A stretch of 48,044 nucleotides of DNA from Clostridium frigidicarnis (lineage in GTDB: Bacteria > Bacillota > Clostridia > Clostridiales > Clostridiaceae), in the NCBI RefSeq assembly GCF_900111985.1, contig NZ_FOKI01000027.1:1-48044 (forward strand). Direction: 5' to 3'. A program made the translations under genes and the position numbers. Shown piece by piece: positions 26,288 through 33,608 of this stretch (within the stretch, counting starts at the first letter, position 1; each line of letters begins with the position of its first letter). The notes under the pieces are model-generated. The model was given only the letters and a program-made list of their open reading frames with translations, did no database searches and had not been told where the DNA came from.

Positions 26288-26428
26288 ATGTGCTATATTA
26301 AGGCAAAGGAAATATTACCAATGGAAGTAATAGAGTTAATTCAAAAGTATGTGGAAGGGGAATACATATATATTCCTAAGAAAGAGTGTAATAGAAAACC
26401 ATGCCGTAGCTACCTTTGTTCCTATTAA
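26288..26428 (+). pseudogene. Truncated CD3324 family protein
   Basis: MCYIKAKEILPMEVIELIQ then KYVEGEYIYIPKKECNRKPC matches the start of the clostridial CD3324 family of small putative DNA-binding proteins. The family normally continues with W-G-E and a helical HTH-like part to about 85-90 aa; here the frame breaks after 46 codons. The ribosome site TTAGGAGGG is intact. Confidence 0.7.
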
Positions 26429-26510
26429 TAGTGTTATAAAGAAAGGTATACAATATATTCAAAAATATGTATAATGATGTTAAAAATTAAAGTCCATTGG
26501 GGGGAGTAAT

Positions 26511-27218
26511 ATGATAACTATAGGAATATGCGAGGATGAATTAGTGCAACTTGATTCTATGAAATCCCATTTGGAAAATATATTTGAAAAAAACAGGATA
26601 TGTTATGAGCTACTTATTTTTAGAAGTGGAGAAAATTTACTTAAAAACTATCCTGAAAACATGGATATTTTATTGTTGGACATTAAAATGGATAAGCTTA
26701 CAGGTATGGAAGTAGCTTATAAGATTAGAGAGTTTGATAATGATTTAGAAATTATATTTACAACGTCTTTTAAGGATTATGCAGAAGAAGGGTATGTGGT
26801 CAGGGCATATAGGTATTTAAGAAAGCCCATAGATCCTGAAAAATTAGAAGAAGGTATTATGAAATGTATACAGTATGTGAAAGAAAAGAATAGTGTTATA
26901 GCAATTAAATGCACTGAAGGATTGAAGAAGATACATATAGACAAGATATTATATATAGAATCAATAAAGAATTATATATGTATACATATGGAATATGGAT
27001 CTTATCATGCAAAATTAAGTATGAAGGAAATAGAAAAAAATTTAGTTAGTTATAACTTCTTTAGATGCCATAAGAGCTATTTAGTTAATTTGAAAGGTAT
27101 AACATCACTAAATAGAGATAATGTGGGACTCGGAGAGAAAATTATACCTGTGAGTAAACATAGATATAAAGAATTAAAGATTGAATTAACAAATTTATTG
27201 GGAGATATGTTATGTTAG
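26511..27218 (+). CDS. LytTR-family response regulator (AgrA-like)
   Basis: A 235-aa protein with a receiver domain (CEDE at 7-10, phospho-acceptor Asp57 in ILLLDIKM, Thr and Lys in FTTSF and RKP) and a C-terminal LytTR DNA-binding domain (IAIKCTEGLKKIHIDKILYI to NFFRCHKSYLVNLKGITSL). LytTR regulators bind paired direct repeats about 21 bases apart, and such pairs occur at P1 and P2 just downstream. ATG behind TGGGGGGAGT; a TATACA/TATAAT promoter candidate is at about 26446-26474. The stop overlaps the kinase start by 7 bases. It is the likely activator of the RiPP operon. Confidence 0.9.
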   Translation: MITIGICEDELVQLDSMKSHLENIFEKNRICYELLIFRSGENLLKNYPENMDILLLDIKMDKLTGMEVAYKIREFDNDLEIIFTTSFKDYAEEGYVVRAYRYLRKPIDPEKLEEGIMKCIQYVKEKNSVIAIKCTEGLKKIHIDKILYIESIKNYICIHMEYGSYHAKLSMKEIEKNLVSYNFFRCHKSYLVNLKGITSLNRDNVGLGEKIIPVSKHRYKELKIELTNLLGDMLC

Positions 27219-28516
27219 AATACAGTGCACCTTGGACTATAACTATTGTATTATTAGTAAGCGTAGAAATAGGTATTTTTTATGTGATATTAGATAATAT
27301 AAGTGTTAGAAAAAGAAATGGAACCTTCATAGGCATAGGCTTAATTACTTTAATGGTACTAGGAATAGGGATTAATATACTTAATATTTTTCCAAATACT
27401 ATAGTAATTGTAAATATGGTCATTGTAGCTATTTTTTATAAAATTAATTATGAGGTGGATATATGGAATTGCACAATAACTATAATGATATGTTGGTTTA
27501 TATTATCAGCAACTGAATCAATAAGTATGATTATTATTGCAATAGTTACTTCTCAAAATATAGGAGCTGTAGTATATGAAAATCCATATAAGATAATAAC
27601 AGTTGCTTTATCTAAGCTTTTTTTTATAATTATTTTTATAATTTATAAGAACAAAACAATATCGGTAGGTTTAAAGAAGCAAGATTTTAATCTTATAGCA
27701 GTACCTATATTATCAAATATGCTTTGTCTATTCATTATATTTAAATTCACATTTTCAATTACAGTAAAAAATTCAATAAATAATTACATGTTGCTTGTGA
27801 TTACTGTAATAATTATATTATCTAACGTGGCTATAATTGGGATGATGAAAAGGTTAATTAAAAATAATGAGTTGAAGTTAGAAAATACTTTAATCAAACA
27901 AAAAACAATGATGGACCATGAAAATTATATAAAATTACAAAAGTCTTATAGGAACTTAAGAGAGCTTCAACATGATATGAAGAATCATATTGTCTGTATA
28001 AAGGAGCTTTATGGAGATGAAAATAAAGCATATGATTATATAGAAAAAGTAAATGAAGAAGTAGAGAATATTAATATATTTAATACTGGCAATTCAATTA
28101 TAGATATTATTTTAAGTGAAAAGAAGAGAATATGTACTGAAAATAATATAGAGTTTAATACTCAGATTAATATTAATAAGGGAATACCCATAGAAGTTAT
28201 TGATTTAAGTAGTATATTTTCTAATGCATTAGATAATGCAATTGAAGCCTGTTATAAAATTAAGGATGGTAATATAAAAAGATATGTAGATATAAAAAAT
28301 ACATATGTAGGTAATTTTTTAGTTATAAGAGTTGATAATAGCAAGGTTAATAGTATAAAAATCCATAATAATAAGATTGTTACAGATAAAGCAGATGGAT
28401 TTGAACATGGATTTGGTATAAGTAGTATAAGAAGATGTGCTGAAAAATATGATGGAGAAGTGGTTGTAGATTATACAAAAGATAGATTTATTTTAAAGAT
28501 AGTTATTCCAATTTGA
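27212..28516 (+). CDS. GHKL sensor histidine kinase (AgrC/ComD-like)
   Basis: A 434-aa protein. The N-terminal half has about six or seven membrane segments (residues 8-210) and no large outside domain, as in HPK10 peptide-sensing kinases. The H-box ELQHDMKNHI gives phospho-acceptor His254; the N-box is ALDNAIEAC (Asn342); the G-box is FGHGFGISS-like (HGFGISSIRR). Translationally coupled to the response regulator. No AgrB/AgrD pair is nearby, so the inducing ligand may be the RiPP product itself, another peptide or a compound from outside. Confidence 0.9.
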   Translation: MLEYSAPWTITIVLLVSVEIGIFYVILDNISVRKRNGTFIGIGLITLMVLGIGINILNIFPNTIVIVNMVIVAIFYKINYEVDIWNCTITIMICWFILSATESISMIIIAIVTSQNIGAVVYENPYKIITVALSKLFFIIIFIIYKNKTISVGLKKQDFNLIAVPILSNMLCLFIIFKFTFSITVKNSINNYMLLVITVIIILSNVAIIGMMKRLIKNNELKLENTLIKQKTMMDHENYIKLQKSYRNLRELQHDMKNHIVCIKELYGDENKAYDYIEKVNEEVENINIFNTGNSIIDIILSEKKRICTENNIEFNTQININKGIPIEVIDLSSIFSNALDNAIEACYKIKDGNIKRYVDIKNTYVGNFLVIRVDNSKVNSIKIHNNKIVTDKADGFEHGFGISSIRRCAEKYDGEVVVDYTKDRFILKIVIPI

Positions 28517-28523
28517 TAAAAAG

Positions 28524-28594
28524 TGACCAGTTGTCCCCTGAGATGACCCAGTTGTCCCTAAGGGGTTGTATATATATTCATAGGGTAGTATATT
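28524..28594 (+). promoter_or_regulatory. LytTR-type promoter P1
   Basis: Direct repeats TGACCAGTTGTCCCC (28524) and TGACCCAGTTGTCCC (28544) have their GTT cores 21 bases apart. The second GTT lies exactly 15 bases before TTGTAT (28566-28571), then a 17-base spacer and TATATT (28589-28594). It starts 8 bases after the kinase stop. Confidence 0.75.
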
Positions 28595-28599
28595 AGGTT

Positions 28600-28816
28600 A
28601 TGAAATAGGTTGTTAATGAAATTAACAAAAAAGGTCCCCAAGATATGAAATCATCTTTTATTATGACCCTGTTAAACCAATATAAAGAATTAATTGCTCA
28701 TTTACCCGGAGCATTTAACTAATAAATAAGGATGATTTCATATCACACTCAAATAATAGAATAAAGATAATTTTTAATTAAAGGGAAGCTTTTTAGCTTT
28801 CCTTTATTTCTTTTTT
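28600..28816 (+). ncRNA. Candidate structured transcript from P1
   Basis: A transcript from P1 to the terminator at 28780 would be about 215 nt. It contains a perfect 14-bp inverted repeat, GATATGAAATCATC (28642-28655) and GATGATTTCATATC (28731-28744). Inside it a 19-codon frame (28663-28722, MTLLNQYKELIAHLPGAFN) has no ribosome site. It may be a small RNA, a peptide mRNA or a tiny mobile-element remnant. Confidence 0.4.
28780..28816 (+). terminator. Terminator of the P1 transcript, left copy of a duplicated stretch
   Basis: AAAGGGAAGCT / AGCTTTCCTTT (one G-T pair) with a 4-base loop, then TTTCTTTTTT. Almost identical to the terminator at 38736, including the bases just beyond it. Confidence 0.8.
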
Positions 28817-28974
28817 GTTAAAATATAGTGTTTTAAAAAAGAAATGCTTTTATAGGGTTCCATATCTGATACAGATAATTCAAGTTTTAACATGTCTTTA
28901 TGAAAGGTTGAATCAAACTTAATATCATTATTTTGAATCAATGCAAAGAAATTAAGGAAACTAGTTTTATCCAT
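28804..28974 (-). pseudogene. C-terminal fragment, probably of the methyltransferase split by the cluster
   Basis: 56 codons read MDKTSFLNFFALIQNNDIKF, then MLKLELSVSDMEPYKSISFL and end HYILTKKK. There is no ribosome site before the ATG. The content (short amphipathic helices, then a final strand before KKK) suits the end of a class I methyltransferase, and its last codons are duplicated beside the N-terminal fragment at 38763. I infer the two pieces come from one gene. Confidence 0.45.
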
Positions 28975-29008
28975 TTTTCAATTATAATAACTTGTATTTA
29001 TGAAAAGT

Positions 29009-29078
29009 TGACCAGTTGTCCCTATATATGACCAGTTGTCCCCAATATATTGAAACATATTATAAAAATTGTTAAAAT
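29009..29078 (+). promoter_or_regulatory. LytTR-type promoter P2 of the RiPP operon
   Basis: Direct repeats TGACCAGTTGTCCC (29009) and TGACCAGTTGTCCCC (29029), GTT cores 20 bases apart. The second GTT is exactly 15 bases before TTGAAA (29050-29055), then 17 bases and TAAAAT (29073-29078). The first gene begins about 160 bases downstream. Confidence 0.8.
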
Positions 29079-29240
29079 AAGCCATAACATTTATTAAGGT
29101 TTTTGAAATAAATCTTATAAATGTTTTTATCGCTATTACTTATATTGAGGATTGCAAGTATTAACACTTAAAACGTATTATTTTCCTTTTTATAAAAAGG
29201 CGATTTTATGTATTTTATAAAATAAGAAGGGGGGATGAAC

Positions 29241-29411
29241 ATGAAGATTTATATGACTCCTGAATTAGTACTACCAAAAAATAATACTGATATGTATATG
29301 CCTGCATCATGGTTAGAGACAGTTGTTGGTAATGTTATTGGTGGTGTTTCTAGTGGTGTTGCTGGGGCTATAGTTGCTGACTCTATTCCAGGTCCAGCTG
29401 TTCCGGGCTAA
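29241..29411 (+). CDS. RiPP precursor peptide candidate, 56 aa
   Basis: Reads MKIYMTPELVLPKNNTDMYM, then PASWLETVV, then GNVIGGVSSGVAGAIVADSI and PGPAVPG. The N-terminal part is a polar leader; the C-terminal 35 residues are Gly/Val/Ala/Ile-rich with a Pro-Gly tail. It has no Cys, so thioether products (sactipeptides, ranthipeptides) and lanthionines are excluded. A GG at 34-35 may be a processing site. ATG 29241 follows AAGGGGGGATGAAC; ATG 29235 is an in-frame alternative adding two residues. First gene after P2 and before the RRE and radical SAM genes, the usual place of a precursor. Val/Ile/Ala side chains are typical targets of C-methylation or epimerisation by radical SAM enzymes. Confidence 0.75.
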   Translation: MKIYMTPELVLPKNNTDMYMPASWLETVVGNVIGGVSSGVAGAIVADSIPGPAVPG

Positions 29412-29422
29412 AATTTAAAATG

Positions 29423-29456
29423 CAATACTGTCCTCTATAGGACAGTATTGTTCTTT
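29423..29456 (+). terminator. Partial terminator after the precursor gene
   Basis: A perfect 12-bp stem CAATACTGTCCT / AGGACAGTATTG with loop CTAT, then a weak TTCTTTATG run. Such leaky terminators let precursor mRNA exceed enzyme mRNA. A second 11-bp hairpin (TAGTTTTCTTA / TAAGAAAACTA) is at 29506-29538. Confidence 0.75.
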
Positions 29457-29565
29457 ATGTTATTTTATATGTAATTAATTAGTTTTAAAAGTTTTTGTAT
29501 ATAGATAGTTTTCTTAAAGTCAATTAATAAGAAAACTAAGTATTTATTATCTAAGGAGTATATAT

Positions 29566-29856
29566 ATGGAATTTCAAAATCAACAGCTTGTAAAATGGGA
29601 ATGTAATAACTGGTATATACGAGAGGATAAATTAATTCAAATATGTACCCAAGATGGTGGGTCCGTTATATTAAATCCTGTTTTTAGCAATATATGGGTT
29701 AATATAAATTATGAGATCACCTTAGAGGAACTATGGAATAAAGTTAAGGATTCAGTCACATGGAATCAATTTGAAAATACAATTGAAGAACTAAAGTTAT
29801 ATAACTTAATTTATATAATTGATGTTGAAGATGAATTTAATTTGATTTTTGGTTAA
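29566..29856 (+). CDS. PqqD-like RiPP recognition element (RRE) protein
   Basis: A 96-aa stand-alone protein with the PqqD fold pattern: beta strands at the start (WYIREDKLIQICTQDGGSVI), the turn LNPVFSNIWVNIN, a helix with TLEELWNKVKD, then a helical end (ENTIEELKLYNLIYI). PqqD-like proteins bind the leader peptide and present it to modifying enzymes. ATG behind CTAAGGAG. It ends 16 bases before the first radical SAM gene, so it is the first enzyme-side gene of the operon. Confidence 0.8.
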   Translation: MEFQNQQLVKWECNNWYIREDKLIQICTQDGGSVILNPVFSNIWVNINYEITLEELWNKVKDSVTWNQFENTIEELKLYNLIYIIDVEDEFNLIFG

Positions 29857-29872
29857 TTGAAGGGAGCAAATT

Positions 29873-31210
29873 ATGAATAATATAGATGTTTTACTTATCA
29901 ATCTTCCTACAACCAGTTGGTATAAAGAAAAGTTTGCCCAAAGCAATGGAATGCCACCTTTGGGTCTTTTATATATAGGAACTGTTTTAAAAGAGAGTAA
30001 CTATAAGGTTAAAATAATTGATTTTGCAGTTGAAAAATTTACAAAAGAATCCTTTTCTAATACGTTAAATGAGCTTAATCCTAAATTAATTGGTATGAGT
30101 ACTTATAATGAATCATGGAAAGCACAAAAACTACTTTGTGAGCTTATAAAGGAAGTTCTTCCAAGTTCAAAAATATTTGCAGGTGGAGCATTTGCTACAT
30201 TTTGTTATAAAGATATTTTAATGGACAGCAAGACTGATTATATAATACAAGGTGAGGGAGAACATTCAGTATTGCATTTATGTGATGCTATATTTGAAAG
30301 AAACAATGAAAAGCTTGAGAATGTTCCCGGAATAGTATTCAAAATACATAATGAAGAATTATATATAAATGAATCTATGGAAAGAATTGAAGATTTAGAT
30401 AAATTACCATTTCCAGATAGAAGCTTAGTTGATTTGAATAAATATCTAATTCCATACACTATAAGTACTTCTAGAGGATGTCCAGGAGCATGCATCTTTT
30501 GTTCATCTAGAGCATTTTGGGGTAAAAAAGTAAAAATGAGATCAGCAAAAAGTGTATTTGATGAATTAATGGATTTAAATAAAAAATACGGTACTACTGT
30601 ATTTTATATTACTGATGATACTTTTACAGCATCTTCAAAAAGAGTTTATGAGTTTTGTAAAATGATAAAAGAAAGTAATATAAATTTTTTATGGGGATGT
30701 GAATCCAGAGCAGATATTATAACAGAAGAGTTAATGAGTATGCTTTCAGAATGTGGATGTAAAAAAATTCAAATAGGTTTAGAAAGTGCAGATAATAATA
30801 TTTTAAAAAAATTAAATAAGTTAGTTACTATCGAACAAATTGAGAATGGAATAAGCCTTGCTCATAAATATGGAATGCATATTTCTGCATCTTTTATTGT
30901 AGGACATGCTTTCGATACAGATGAAACTATTCAAAAAACAATTTCATTTGCAAAATATATACAAAGTAAATATGGTGCTTATGTTATGGGAAGTGTTAAT
31001 ACTCCTTTTCCAGGTACTGAACAATATTATAAAGCAGAAGAGTTAGGAATTAAAATTCATAGTAATACTTGGGATAATTTTAAACTTAATAATCCCATAA
31101 TAAGCACTAAAAGCATAAGTATAGAAAAATTAAGATATTATTATGAGAAAATAGTAGCTTTAATGAATGCAAATAACTCTAAAAATGATTTTGTGGAAAT
31201 ATGTGAATAG
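29873..31210 (+). CDS. Cobalamin-binding radical SAM enzyme, copy 1
   Basis: A 445-aa cytosolic protein. Residues 1-140 are a B12-binding Rossmann domain (DVLLINLPTTS, PPLGLLYIG, KLIGMSTYNE, FAGGAFATF, YIIQGEGE). The radical SAM domain follows with CxxxCxxC as RGCPGACIFC (Cys203, 207, 210), later FYITDDTFT, WGCESRAD and KKIQIGLES. B12-dependent radical SAM enzymes in RiPP pathways are mostly methyltransferases acting on unreactive carbons. It starts behind GAAGGGAGC and is a clear paralogue of the enzyme at 33609, with almost identical domain lengths. No extra C-terminal domain beyond the family's usual helical end. The likely substrate is the 29241 peptide. Confidence 0.9.
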   Translation: MNNIDVLLINLPTTSWYKEKFAQSNGMPPLGLLYIGTVLKESNYKVKIIDFAVEKFTKESFSNTLNELNPKLIGMSTYNESWKAQKLLCELIKEVLPSSKIFAGGAFATFCYKDILMDSKTDYIIQGEGEHSVLHLCDAIFERNNEKLENVPGIVFKIHNEELYINESMERIEDLDKLPFPDRSLVDLNKYLIPYTISTSRGCPGACIFCSSRAFWGKKVKMRSAKSVFDELMDLNKKYGTTVFYITDDTFTASSKRVYEFCKMIKESNINFLWGCESRADIITEELMSMLSECGCKKIQIGLESADNNILKKLNKLVTIEQIENGISLAHKYGMHISASFIVGHAFDTDETIQKTISFAKYIQSKYGAYVMGSVNTPFPGTEQYYKAEELGIKIHSNTWDNFKLNNPIISTKSISIEKLRYYYEKIVALMNANNSKNDFVEICE

Positions 31211-31221
31211 GGGGAAATACG

Positions 31222-32595
31222 ATGCAACTACTTGATAAAAAATTATACTTTCATAAAGACTATTTTAATTCTGAAGAAAGAAATGGGTTTAAATTATTTT
31301 TTTCAAACACATTTTTTTCTTGGATAAAGACAAGCTTAACAGGCGCTGATATTTTAAATAAACTTGATGGAAATAAAAAGCTATTTGAAGTTGTAGATGA
31401 AATTTCTAAGGAATATATGTTACCTAAAGAAATAGTTGAACATGATGTTATTAAGTTTTGTAAATATGGTATAGAAAATAAGGTAATATTTGAGGAGAAA
31501 AAAGAATGTATTGGACCTAAGTTTGATAATAACTTAAAATCATTATTTATAGATATAACAGATGCCTGTAATTTAAACTGTAGATATTGTAATAAACAAT
31601 GTGTTTCTACAAACAATGCAAAATTTATGGAATTAGAAAGTTTAAAAACTATTTTAGATAATTTAACACCATTATCAGAAAATATGAATATAGTTGTAAA
31701 CATTACAGGTGGGGAACCATTGCTTCATCCAAACTTAGAAGAAATATTAAAATCTATTAAATCATATAACTGTAGAATAGTTTTATGGACAAATGGTGTA
31801 TTGCTGGATTCTAAACAAGCAATTTTGTTAAAAGAATACTGCGATTATATAATTATTTCTTTAGATGAATTTGAAGAAATAAAGAATGATTATATTAGAG
31901 GTGACGGATCATTTAAGGGTGTACTAAGTGCTTCTGAAATGTGTACAATATATGATTTACCATTTCTTATTGGAATTACTCCATTAAAGTACAATATAGA
32001 TAACTTAGAAAAAGTTATAGGTTTTGTTAAGAATGTAGGTTCATTAGGCTTTATTGTAAATGAACCAATCTTAATAGATTCAGAAGGCAATAATTTAAAA
32101 GAACATTTTAATTACGACCATAAGAAAATAGAAGAGAAAAATAAGGAACTAGGCAAGATGATTGCTATAATGAATTCTTGGAAAAATAATAAACTTAAAC
32201 ATAGTGAGCATGAAAAACATAACATAATTTTTGTGAGAGATATACAAAGATGTATGAATAATGTTTTCTCTCTTACACCAAAATTAAGCTGTGGTGCAGG
32301 TGTAAATGAATTAAGTATTGATGTAAATGGAAACATATATCCTTGTCATGTTCTCCATAGCAGTAAGTTTTTAATTTCTAATGCAAAAGAGGCTCCTATT
32401 AAGCATAAGCCTTTTGTTAGAACTGATGAACTTGAGGATTGTACTTCATGTGATTATAAAATATTTTGCCTAGGTGGTTGTAGGGCTCATACTATTTTTC
32501 ATACAGAAGAAAAAAGCGGTAAATATCCACTTTGTGAATATGAAAAGGGTGCTATAGAAAATATCTTATGGAGCCCATTAAAACCTGTAGAGTAA
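31222..32595 (+). CDS. SPASM-domain radical SAM peptide maturase with fused RRE
   Basis: A 457-aa protein. Residues 1-95 form a PqqD-like RRE (GADILNKLDGNKKLFEVVDE, HDVIKFCKYGIENKV). The radical SAM core has CNLNCRYC (Cys116, 120, 123), then NITGGEPLLHPNLEEI and RIVLWTNG. The SPASM region holds clustered Cys (SCGAGVNELSIDVNGNIYPC, CTSCDYKIFCLGGC, PLCEYE) for auxiliary Fe-S clusters. This architecture is typical of RiPP enzymes that build C-S or C-C crosslinks or epimerise residues. Since the precursor lacks Cys, a C-C/C-O crosslink or epimerisation is more likely than a thioether. Starts 11 bases after copy 1 behind AGGGGGAAA. Confidence 0.9.
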   Translation: MQLLDKKLYFHKDYFNSEERNGFKLFFSNTFFSWIKTSLTGADILNKLDGNKKLFEVVDEISKEYMLPKEIVEHDVIKFCKYGIENKVIFEEKKECIGPKFDNNLKSLFIDITDACNLNCRYCNKQCVSTNNAKFMELESLKTILDNLTPLSENMNIVVNITGGEPLLHPNLEEILKSIKSYNCRIVLWTNGVLLDSKQAILLKEYCDYIIISLDEFEEIKNDYIRGDGSFKGVLSASEMCTIYDLPFLIGITPLKYNIDNLEKVIGFVKNVGSLGFIVNEPILIDSEGNNLKEHFNYDHKKIEEKNKELGKMIAIMNSWKNNKLKHSEHEKHNIIFVRDIQRCMNNVFSLTPKLSCGAGVNELSIDVNGNIYPCHVLHSSKFLISNAKEAPIKHKPFVRTDELEDCTSCDYKIFCLGGCRAHTIFHTEEKSGKYPLCEYEKGAIENILWSPLKPVE

Positions 32596-32603
32596 GGCTT
32601 AAA

Positions 32604-33551
32604 ATGACTAAATCTTTATATAATAAGAAAAATAAAGTTTATGATTTGATTAATGATGAATATAAAGAGTTATTATGGGGACTTAGGCTAATAAATTTAG
32701 AAGAAACTTGGAGTAAGATTAGTAACTTGGATTTATGCAATATTAAAATAGGATTAATAGATTCTGGAGTAGATAGAAATCATGAAGATTTAAAAAATAT
32801 TGTCATAGAAGGGTTTAACTTTATTGATAATTCTAAGGATACAACAGATCATTTTGGTCATGGTACTAGAGTGGCAGGGATTATAGGTGCAGAAAAAAAC
32901 AACAAAATTGGAATTGCAGGAGTTGCTAGTGGAGTACAAATAGTTCCTCTTAAAGTTATGGATCATAGAGGAAAAGCAAATATAAAAAACATAATTAAAG
33001 CTTTGGAATGGTGTATGAATAATGATATAGATATAATAAATTTAAGTTTGGGATATTATAAAGATTGCTTAAATATATTAACTAATAAAAATTCTCAGGA
33101 TTATTTCATTGAGGAAGAAATAGTAAGTGAATTGATAAAAAAGTCTGTCCCAATAATCAGTGCGGTGGGTAATGGTTATGGAAAAGAAACACAGTATCCA
33201 GCAGCATATAGTAGTGTAATATCTGTTGCATCTTGTGGAATAAAACTAAGTCCTTTTCACTTGTATGCATCCCCTAAGAATAATAAATGCAAAAAAGATA
33301 CTATATATGCACCAGGAGAATATATTTATACAACTGATATAAGAGGAAATTATGTTTATGATTTTGGTAGTTCAATGGCGTGTGGATTTGTAACGGGAGC
33401 AATTGCTCTATTAAAATCTCAAAATAAAGTACTTTCTCCTAAGAAGTTAAAAAATTTATTATTAGATCATTCCAAAAAAATAACTACTCCAAATGAAGAC
33501 ATAAAATTTCTTAATGTAGATAATGCGTTCAATGAATTGCAAGGTTTTTAG
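32604..33551 (+). CDS. Subtilisin-family (S8) serine protease without signal peptide
   Basis: A 315-aa protein with the full catalytic triad: Asp53 (IGLIDSGVD), His86 (HFGHGTRVAGI) and Ser257 (FGSSMACGFV), plus oxyanion Asn190 (SAVGNG). There is no signal peptide or membrane anchor and almost no propeptide, so it should act in the cytosol. ATG 32604 is chosen (AAGG ahead, 8 bases past the previous stop); an in-frame ATG at 32568 inside the upstream gene lacks a ribosome site. Position between the radical SAM genes suggests it removes the leader of the modified peptide before export. Confidence 0.85.
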   Translation: MTKSLYNKKNKVYDLINDEYKELLWGLRLINLEETWSKISNLDLCNIKIGLIDSGVDRNHEDLKNIVIEGFNFIDNSKDTTDHFGHGTRVAGIIGAEKNNKIGIAGVASGVQIVPLKVMDHRGKANIKNIIKALEWCMNNDIDIINLSLGYYKDCLNILTNKNSQDYFIEEEIVSELIKKSVPIISAVGNGYGKETQYPAAYSSVISVASCGIKLSPFHLYASPKNNKCKKDTIYAPGEYIYTTDIRGNYVYDFGSSMACGFVTGAIALLKSQNKVLSPKKLKNLLLDHSKKITTPNEDIKFLNVDNAFNELQGF

Positions 33552-33608
33552 TATTTTAGAATCAGTAGTTATTATGCATATTAATATAGTATAGGAGAAT
33601 TTTAAAAT

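Noticed and set aside
28642-28744. Complete insertion sequence bounded by the 14-bp inverted repeat
   Set aside because: Only 103 bases long, no target duplication visible and no transposase; kept as RNA/MITE candidate.
26511-29240. agrB/agrD autoinducer genes expected beside an AgrA/AgrC-like pair
   Set aside because: No AgrB-type membrane peptidase or AgrD-type peptide with a thiolactone Cys was found; the 19-codon frame at 28663 has no Cys and no ribosome site.
29241-29411. Sactipeptide or lanthipeptide assignment for the precursor
   Set aside because: The peptide contains no Cys, and no LanB/LanC/LanM-like gene is present.
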